In this document: piece by piece, positions 55,569 through 62,000 of the stretch
Position numbering within the stretch: position 1 is the first letter of the stretch
Layout of the letters: each line of letters begins with the position of its first letter
Position numbers and translations under genes: made by a program
The notes under the pieces: model-generated
Databases searched by the model: none
The model's input: only the letters and a program-made list of their open reading frames with translations
What the model was told of the DNA's origin: nothing
Assembly: GCA_009746045.1 (NCBI GenBank)
Contig: RPFO01000165.1
Location: 5,131,585-5,193,584 of the forward strand
Direction of reading: 5' to 3'
Origin: Mesostigma viride
Lineage: Eukaryota > Streptophyta > Mesostigmatophyceae > Mesostigmatales > Mesostigmataceae
Length of the DNA: 62,000 bases

Positions 55569-56057
55569 GCAGCGACTCGGGCCGGCGCAGCAGCAGCCGG
55601 CGCAGCAGGGACCGCCTACCGGGTCGCGCCGACCCAGCGAGCGGCCAGGTGTTGGCTGTGCCCATGACCAAGGGGGTCGCCCTGCCGGGGACTGCCATCA
55701 GCATCCCTTGGGAGGTGGAGGACTACCGGTACAAGCTGCGGGTGCTGCCCGAGTACCTGCAAACGGCCAAGGACCGGTACGGGGGCAGTCTGCGGGCCCG
55801 GCTGGAGGGCCTGAAGCCCATGTTCATCCGTGGGCCAGGCCAGACCAGCGGGTGGCAAAGTCGCGAGCGCATGGACATCGCGGTCAACCTGTGCCACGCC
55901 TTGGACGTGGCGGTGAAGGAGCTGGGAGTCACGGCGGTGACCGAGCTCGCGTGCATGGAGTACTTTGCACGCATCGTGGAGTCACTCATGGTGGTGGAGA
56001 GCGAGCGGGGCCAGGGCGCGTGGGTCGCCCAGGCCGCCTTCGTGCTGCCGGTGGTGG
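54509..56057 (+). pseudogene. Gag-like fragment inside inverted repeats (unit 2)
   Basis: The 1.55 kb between the inverted long repeats begins LEHKLPEGFLAEMGAEGG-like and is acidic, then turns Gly/Pro-rich with several frames, a (CAG)n tract at 55508-55561, and ends in a folded-looking part from 55649: EDYRYKLRVLPEYLQTAKDR, RMDIAVNLCHALDVAVKEL and ACMEYFARIVESLMVV. A Gly/Pro/Gln-rich chain followed by a small helical domain suggests retroelement Gag; that is an inference from composition and from the RT and RNase H-YR fragments in the sister units. Confidence 0.5.
55508..55561 (+). repeat. (CAG)n microsatellite, about 18 units
   Basis: An uninterrupted AGC/CAG run within the Gag-like region, coding Gln, Ser or Ala depending on frame. 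Confidence 0.97.
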
Positions 56058-56538
56058 ATGGTTGATCTTACGATCTGGATTCCCTGATTTGCGACTAAGG
56101 GGAGCGGAGTGCGAGTCGGTGCCGCTGCCTCATGGATGATCTGCGAGAAATGCTCCTGGAAAGGGTGAAAGTCCCTGCAAATGACCTCTGGACTGCTTCC
56201 AAGTACTTGGATGTAGTTCAAAGTACTTCATTGGTACTACAGGGTAGTACAATCTACTTCAAACTAGTTCAAACTAGCTCAGGCTAGTGAAGATTCGTTC
56301 AGGTGTAGCACAACCTGCCAGGGAGGTGGTATGACCACCTGGGTTGAAGTGGACAGTGACTAAGCGTAAGTAGTACAATGTCGAAAGAATCAGTACAAAT
56401 GGGTTCTTTGTAGTACAACTGTTCAATGGCACCTGGGCGCCGCGCCAGTACTGTACCGGACTTGCATCCGTCACCGTGCGCATGCAATGCAGCCAATTTA
56501 TTGAGGAAGACACGGCGGCGCATGCTTTATCAGTTTTC
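56058..56538 (-). repeat. Long repeat, inverted right copy of unit 2
   Basis: From ATGGTTGATCTTACGATCTG to CGCATGCTTTATCAGTTTTC. Very similar to 48650-49132. Confidence 0.93.
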
Positions 56539-56646
56539 AAGTTCGTTTTTCGGTTTTCTAAGCCATCTTTTGGCCGTTTTACCTCGGAATAGGTCCGTTT
56601 TTAAGCCAACGACTTCCTCTCTACGGATATGATGGCTAGCGGGGAT

Positions 56647-58213
56647 GAAAACGCCCGTGTTGGTTCGTACGGCACCTCGGGTATGAAAATACGCCGTATT
56701 CCACGGTACTGACGCTTTCGACCGCGTACGCCGTACGATTTTCACTGTTTTTCACTTTGGACTTAGCCGATTTTGGAGGTCGCGGACGTGTCACGCGGTG
56801 GGGAGAGGCCCAGACCTGTCAGTGGTACTGAAATTGCTGAAATTGCAGCGAGTGCATAGCTACTTGCTAGTACACGCGTGACGGTGTGCCTTTCTACATT
56901 TTTCGACAGGATTTTTTATTGCGCGGGAGAAAAGCTGTAAGGGGACAGACAGCATATGCATGGCAGAATCATAAGGTTTAGGGACGGGTGCACTTCCAGA
57001 AAGACGCAGAAGAGTGAAGACGCAGTTAAGGCAAATAGAGGGTGCCGGGTGCGCCGGTTCATGTATTGTGCGCTAGGCAATCCTAAAAGAGGCGACCATG
57101 CCTAGAGTTCCAGTCGTCAAAAGGGGAGAGGAGTATCAATACCTCCACCTGATTGACGAGGTGGAAAAGACCGTGAGTGGGGAAGACGTGGTAGTCGGCC
57201 AGAGGTGGCCAGGCGTGCAAGCTGTGCGATTACAAGTTCGGCAGGCCTGGCAACTTTAGCAAGGATCGCGCTGTCGGCCATCTCGGCCACATCCCCAACA
57301 AGGGAGCCACATTTTGCCAGCAGTCTAGGAATGTAGAAGGCCTGATTGGGAGGCTTCAGGCGGCTGATGCAGCCTGGTTGGAAAAGAGGGAGCAAAAGGC
57401 AGTGCTCGGTGCCCGCGTTGCCAAGGCCCTTCTGCCTGCCGCTGCCCCGGGTGCTGGCCCTTGTGGCTCTGGCAAGGCAGTGCAGAAGACGATTCCACAG
57501 TGCTTTTCCAATGCGCAGCTCCAGGAAGTCCGCCTTGCCCAGGCCTCTTTCTTTTACGAGAATGGCATTCCGTTTCACGTCGCCGCCAGCGCCTCGTACA
57601 AGAACATGATCGCGGCAGTGGCAAAGTATGGACCTGCCGCAGCAGTGAAGGTCAAGTCTGGGTTCATTGCCAATGATTTTATTTCTTAGGGATTCGTGGC
57701 ATGCACTTGTTGTCATTGTGCAGCGAAGTTGCCATCTATAGTGCTATGACATCCTCTGCATCGAGGCTGCCAGAGCTCTGGGTGCATTATACCATTCAAT
57801 AATGTTTTATGTCGTCGATGACGCATTGTAATAAAAGAAACCGGTGTTAGATGGTCAATAGTTTGCATGTCCACAATATACAAATGTACTTGATGGATGT
57901 ATTGCAATGTCGATCTAAGTGTGGCAGGTGGCAAGTCACTGCCATTATGCTCATTAATGAATAGCAGAGAGCATAGTACATAGTAACATTTGTTGGCTGC
58001 AGGGCCACACATCCTTAGAATACCCCGTACTTTAAGCCTTGGCCTCAATAATACCCCGTACTTTTTTACCACAATTTCAAAAATACCCCGTATGCCGTAC
58101 TGCGTATTTTTTCGCGTATTTTTTACCCCTCGCAAAAATACCTGTATTTTTACAGTACGCAAGGGTTTTACCGAGTACCCCGTACTGCCGTACAGACCAA
58201 CACGGGAAAACGC
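56647..58213 (+). mobile_element. hAT-2, sister of hAT-1
   Basis: The element 56655-58205 (1551 bp) starts CCGTGTTGGTTCGTACGGCA and ends GACCAACACGG; GAAAACGC is duplicated (56647-56654, 58206-58213). It shares end sequences and interior with hAT-1 but keeps a further transposase segment. Its BED-finger frame has a 4-bp insertion near 57208 (CAGAGGTGG then CCAG). Confidence 0.92.
57099..57689 (+). pseudogene. hAT transposase fragment (frameshifted)
   Basis: ATG 57098-57100 starts a frame with YLHLIDEVEKTVSGEDVV; the 4-bp insertion breaks it before the finger Cys residues. The frame 57378-57689 then has QKTIPQCFS, LAQASFFYENGIPFHVA and YKNMIAAVAKYGP, which match the hAT pattern (aRFfyenGIPFnv..s..f..mi.av..yGp). 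The DDE/RW core and C-terminal hATC dimerisation region are absent. Confidence 0.75.
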
Positions 58214-58255
58214 TAGCGAGACGAGGGATTTACCGCGCGGATTTGCGAGTCATGT

Positions 58256-58933
58256 CCTCTGTGCATGCTTTCAGGTTCACTTTGTTTGAGAAGGCACCAG
58301 AACTTGTTTATTGCAAAATTATATGCTTAAGCCGCTTGCAGGCCTTGGTAGACCGAGAGTCTGGCATATTGTGCGCAAGTCCAAGGCGGCTGCCACCATA
58401 TAACACCCCCAGAGACAACAAACAAACAAACAAACAAAAGAGGGTGGGTGGGTGGGGAAAACTGATAAAGCATGCGCCGCCATGTCTTCCTCAATAAATT
58501 GGCTGCATTGCATGCGCACGGTGACGGATGCAAGTCCGGTACAGTCCTGGCGCGGCGCCCAGGTGCCATTGAACAGTTGTACTACAAAGTGCCCACTTGT
58601 ACTGATTCTTTCGACATTGTACTACGTTTAGTCACTGTCTACTTCAACCCAGGTGGTCATACCACCTCCTAGGCAGGTTGTGCTACACCTGAACGAATCT
58701 TTACTAGCCTGAGCTAGTTTGAACTAGTTTGAAGTAGATTGTACTACCCTGTAGTACCAATGAAGTACTTTGAACTACATCCAAGTACTTGGAAGCAGTC
58801 CAGAGGTCACTTGCATGGACTTTCACCCTTTCCAGAAGCATTTCTCGCAGATCAGCCATGAGGCAGCGGCACCGACTCGCACTCCGCTCCCCTTAGTCGC
58901 AAATCAGGGAATCCAGATCGTAAGATCAACCAT
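58256..58933 (+). repeat. Long repeat, full-length solo copy (678 bp)
   Basis: CCTCTGTGCATGCTTTCAGG to GTAAGATCAACCAT. It joins the outer part (CCTCTGTGC...ACCATATAACACC) and the inner part (GAAAACTGATAAAGC...CAACCAT) seen separately elsewhere, so it defines the full unit. No inverted partner follows; another partial copy starts at the next base. Confidence 0.9.
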
Positions 58934-59086
58934 CCTCTGTGCATGCTTTCAGTTTCACTTTGTTTGAGAAGGCACCAGAACTTGTTTATTGCAAAATTAT
59001 ATGCTTAAGCCGCTTGCAGGCCTTGGTAGATCGAGAGACTGGCAAATTGTGCGCAAGTCCCAGGCGGCTGCCACCATATAACACCC
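58934..59086 (+). repeat. Long repeat, outer 153 bp only
   Basis: CCTCTGTGCATGCTTTCAGT to CCATATAACACCC, then diverges at 59087 into the recombinase element. The same outer segment returns at 61882 in direct orientation. Confidence 0.9.
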
Positions 59087-59456
59087 GCATCTCCAACCTG
59101 GCCGTCCCCGGCCGCATCTGGAGTGGTTGTAGCCCTAGCTTGGCTGCTAGAGTGCGCCTCCCCTGCACCTGTCAACGCAGGTACCCGCAGAGCCCTAGTG
59201 TATCCACTAGAGTGCGCCCTGCCGGCTCTGTCCAAGGCAGGATACGGTCAAAGTTGAGCCAAACCGGAAATCAGGATGATGGCGCAACGCCCAAATTAAC
59301 CAGCAGGGCCCCAGCGTGTCCACTGGAGTGCGCCCTGCCGACTCCTCCAACGGAGCTGCTTCGTTTTATATTGCGCCCCCCCGGCCTAGACCGGGGCAGG
59401 CGCATCCCCACACTTGCTACTGCCAGTGTGAACTCCACTGAGCGGGGGGGAACTCC
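59087..59456. other. 3' non-coding part of the recombinase element
   Basis: It contains three diverged repeats with CTAGAGTGCGCCCT or CTGGAGTGCGCCCTGCC. It lies downstream (minus sense) of the tyrosine recombinase stop codon and is GC-rich. Probably the element's trailer. Confidence 0.5.
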
Positions 59457-59896
59457 TCAGCCAGCAACCACACCCACCGCGGCACTTGCACCGCTAGAGC
59501 ACGGTGCAGGCCCACGTAGTGGTCCACCGACTTGAACTGGCGCCAACGCCCGCGCTTCTGGATGTCTAGGAGTGAAACGCCCTGCAGGTAGTCGTACGTT
59601 GCCCCACCATGTCGCATGGAGTAGGGCGGAAACATCCCCCGCAGGCCCAGAACATCCCCCGCAGGCCCACGCCGCGTGCCACCGACGAGAGAACTGGCTG
59701 TAGTTGAGGCTCCCAAACAAGGGCTCCTCGGGCTCCCGCCCAGCGCACAGGCGCTCGAGCACGTACAGCGAGAGGGGATCCTGCACCACCACCGCCTGTG
59801 CACCCCCCTTGGCTGTCTTGGGATCCCGCAGAAGAAGCGCGCCCAGTCCCCGCTGCCCCAGGCGACGGTCACCGCGCAGCGCCACGTCCATCAAGT

Positions 59897-60665
59897 TTCG
59901 TTTAAGTGGCCAGCCGGAGCGGCTGCTTAGGTTTTAGCGGACAAGTGTTCGAAGCGCGTCATTGGTGAATTACTTGGGAACTTGGGTTTCCCCGCGAAAC
60001 TCCAACCGCACGTTCCGATTTCCAAATCTCAAGTAAAGTTCGGCGCAACTTTCTGAACGGGGGCAGTTGACGAGCAGCATTCCTCCGGACGAATGAATTG
60101 CGTTCCATACTTGCGCAAAATTTTGAAAGGTAGCTTGCGTGCAGCCCTACTAAAATTTGCGCGGACGTTCAGATTTCCAAATCTCGGGTAAATTTCGGCG
60201 GAACTTTCTGAACGGGGGTAGTTGGCGGGCAGCGTTCCTCCAGACGAATGAAATGCGTTCCATACTAGCGCAAAATTTTGAAAGGTAGCTTGCGTGCAGC
60301 CCTACTAAAATTTGCGCGAAGTGTGGGACTGAAAATTCGTAACGGAAACTTTTTGGTAGTTGCCGTCACTTCCTTTTGTGCAAACGTGTGGGAGTGAAAA
60401 TTCGTAACGGAAACTTTTTGGTAGTTGCCGTCACTTCATTTTGCGCGAGTGTTGGGCTGAAAATTCGTAACGGAAACTTTTTGGTAGTTGGCGTCACTTC
60501 CTTTGGTTCGACTGAAAATTCGCTGAAATTCGCTGAATTCGTACCGTAGCCTAATTTTTAGTACCTCGATGTGACGGGGCACCTAAAAATTTGCCCACAA
60601 GTACACTTGGCAGCGCGCTCACTGGGAAAAATTGTACAGCCGCTCCGGCGGGCCACTTGAACGAA
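59897..60665. mobile_element. 769-bp TIR element inserted in the recombinase gene
   Basis: 29-bp inverted ends (TTCGTTYAAGTGGCCMGCCG then GAGCGGCTG; 2 mismatches) at 59897-59925 and 60637-60665. Removing the element and one flanking A restores the recombinase frame through GHYN and LMDVALRG, so the target duplication is 1-2 bp or absent. Inside are two copies of a roughly 165-bp unit (TTTCCAAATCTC, GCAAAATTTTGAAAGG) and three copies of a roughly 65-bp unit (GAAAATTCGTAACGGAAAC). No coding sequence: a MITE-like element of unknown family. Confidence 0.85.
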
Positions 60666-61114
60666 TTGTAATGCCCCACTCGGAGCTTGAAGGCCTCCCC
60701 GATGCGCAGGTATTGCTGGAAAGTGATGACGCACACGGCTGCTGCCATGGGCGCCCCCTGCCAGCGGAGGATCTGCACCACCAGGTAGAGAAGCTCCCAC
60801 GGCACCGGATGGGGGCCATGCGTTTGCACGCGTCGCTGCCACCCGTACAAGAGCCGGCGGGCCTCGCGCCACCCCTGCACTTGGCTGGGGTAGTATAGTT
60901 GCAGCCCACACAGCGCCCTCATGCACATGGAACGCCCTGCTCCCCCTCCATCCTCGTAGACAGACACGAGCCACTCGCAGAACACGCTCTCCGCTTCCTC
61001 CGGCGGTACAGCACCATAGGGCTCTGCCCAAAGAAGGTACGCGATCACTGCGCGATGGTAGCTGCGCAGGGTCGCGGGCAGCACGGTGCTCTCCAGTAGC
61101 TCCTGCCGCCCTCC

Positions 61115-61144
61115 CGGCCCCGGGTTACTCTCCACATTGCCATC
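61115..61144 (-). other. 2A-like motif in the recombinase polyprotein
   Basis: Codons for DGNVESNPGP. The canonical 2A end is D-V/I-E-x-N-P-G-P, with ribosome skipping between G and P. Here the Asp before VE is Asn (AAT, one base from GAT). It lies between RNase H and the recombinase, where separation of the two enzymes would be useful. Confidence 0.6.
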
Positions 61145-61881
61145 GGCGGTAGTAAGGTCCCGCACCCACCGGCCCCGGCTGGGCGCGTCAGCGGGGTTTC
61201 GCTCCGAGCGGATGTACACCCAGTGGTACCTGGTGTTGCTGGCACAGCCCAGGGCGGCAGCGCGGCGGCACCACGTGTTGAGGCGGTAAGATGATGACCG
61301 CCCCTTCACCAGTGCGCCCAGAACGGCGGTGCTATCCACCAGCCGTACGTGCCGTCGCCCCCACCGGGCCCGCGTGCGCAGCCCCCACTCCAGGCTCTGC
61401 ACGGCTACGCCCGCCTCTTTCTCATTGATGTGCGCACCCGCGTCCCTCCACCGGTGTTTCACCGCCACACGCCAGCGGGCGGTCGCCACCGCCCGATGTT
61501 CCCTCTCCCCCGTTCGCTCCACACCGACCTCTTCCGACCCGACACACAGAGTCTTCCACCCCTTCATTTCGCGGCAGTTGGACAAAGCTTTCACGTCTGC
61601 CTCTGCGAGACGGGCGTACACCACACCGGAGCCCCGGCTCGACGCGTCACTGGACACGACGGTGGTGTCCAGCGGCTGGTTGCGCTGCGCATGCACCAGG
61701 GGAGCCAGGCAGACAGCCGCCCAGAGCTCCCGGCGCACACTTGCCCAGAGTTGGAAGCGTCCTCCCTTGCGGAGGGCCAGCACTTGGTGGAGCATCCTGT
61801 AGGCGTGGAACCAGGTGCTTAGCAGACTCCTGCGAAGCAGTTGGATCCATACCCAGCGTCCCAGTAGGGAGGCCAGCTCAT

Positions 61882-62000
61882 CCTCTGTGCATGCTTTCAG
61901 GTTCACTTTGTTTGAGAAGGCACCAGAACTTGTTTATTGCAAAATTATATTCTTAAGCCGCTTGCAGGCCTTGGTAGACCGAGAGACTGGCAAATTGTGC
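61882..62000 (+). repeat. Long repeat, outer part, runs off the window
   Basis: CCTCTGTGCATGCTTTCAGG onward, the same as 58256 and 58934. It truncates the recombinase polyprotein at its RT-connection region. Confidence 0.92.

Larger units (their letters stand above)
59417..61880 (-). pseudogene. RNase H-tyrosine recombinase polyprotein fragment (DIRS-like)
   Basis: On the minus strand the long frame (61906-60551) starts within the outer repeat and then has the RT-connection region, RNase H (D87 in SSDASSRG, E164 in HINEKE, D191 in LVDSTA, D240 in NPADAPSRG), a 2A-like DGNVESNPGP (255-264) and the recombinase N-terminal part to GHYN (414), with LRIGEA near 400 (first catalytic Arg). A 769-bp insertion (59897-60665) then interrupts. 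Downstream the frame resumes with DVALRGDRRLGQRGLGALLL, shifts within a 20-bp duplication (59631-59670), and ends with YSMRHGGATYDYL, RGRW and DHYV, the R...W...Y end of tyrosine recombinases. Order RT-RH-YR fits DIRS-like elements. Confidence 0.85.

Noticed and set aside
55204-55704. Antisense polyleucine frame over the CAG tract as a protein
   Set aside because: It arises from the microsatellite read backwards.

Overview
The window is eukaryotic nuclear DNA, most likely from a green alga. The only recognisable cellular gene is the 3' part of a plant-type DGAT1 with short exons (21-140 bp in the window) and large GT-AG introns. Most of the remaining sequence is transposable elements from many superfamilies. 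The organism is an inference; no rRNA, organelle or marker gene is present to test it.

Layout. 1-8680: last eight exons of a DGAT1 acyltransferase gene on the + strand; its introns are full of tandem arrays and decayed copies of the adjoining exon ends. 8681-9813: intergenic sequence, an (ATTA)n tract and a fragment of a non-LTR retrotransposon ORF. 9814-14378: two head-to-tail copies of a 2.28-kb TTAA-bounded element. 14749-20403 plus 37556-37626: a minus-strand, multi-exon DNA transposase (tnp2/CACTA-like). A 5'-truncated LINE with an 18-bp target duplication (16557-17795) sits in one of its introns, and a 17.15-kb LTR retrotransposon (20404-37555, target duplication ATGTC) sits inside its coding sequence. 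That LTR element is Copia-like by its RT but has the order GAG-INT-protease-RT-RNase H and AG...CT LTR ends. It carries, between its pol and its 3' LTR, a 9.4-kb Gypsy/chromovirus-like element (27546-36930, target duplication CCTGG). 37627-43300: a cluster of CTATGTACTC palindromes, an intact three-exon gene of unknown function (38602-40169), a 0.7-kb field of GGTTAC/GTAACC motifs, and an intact 570-aa minus-strand Gag with two zinc knuckles. 44040-44500: LINE RT fragment.

45639-62000 is a nest built on one long repeat (about 0.5-0.7 kb) found in both orientations. Inverted pairs of this repeat bracket an RT fragment (47913-48649) and a Gag-like fragment (54509-56057); a further copy precedes an RNase H-tyrosine-recombinase fragment (59087-61881). 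Inside the repeat copies sit two hAT elements of one family (8-bp duplications CCGCTACG and GAAAACGC) and a pogo/Tigger-like element with TA duplication that carries a HIRAN domain. A third hAT (8-bp duplication CGTTTCTT) lies just outside. A 769-bp TIR element interrupts the recombinase gene.

How it works together: apart from DGAT1 and perhaps the 38602-40169 gene, the coding sequences serve transposition, and most are frameshifted. Only two element-type reading frames look intact (the 570-aa Gag at 41217-42929 and the 1095-codon INT-PR-RT-RH ORF at 23982-27269). The insertion order can be read from the target duplications: the LINE and the 17-kb LTR element landed in the DNA transposase; the Gypsy-like element landed in the LTR element; the hAT and pogo elements landed in the long inverted repeats.
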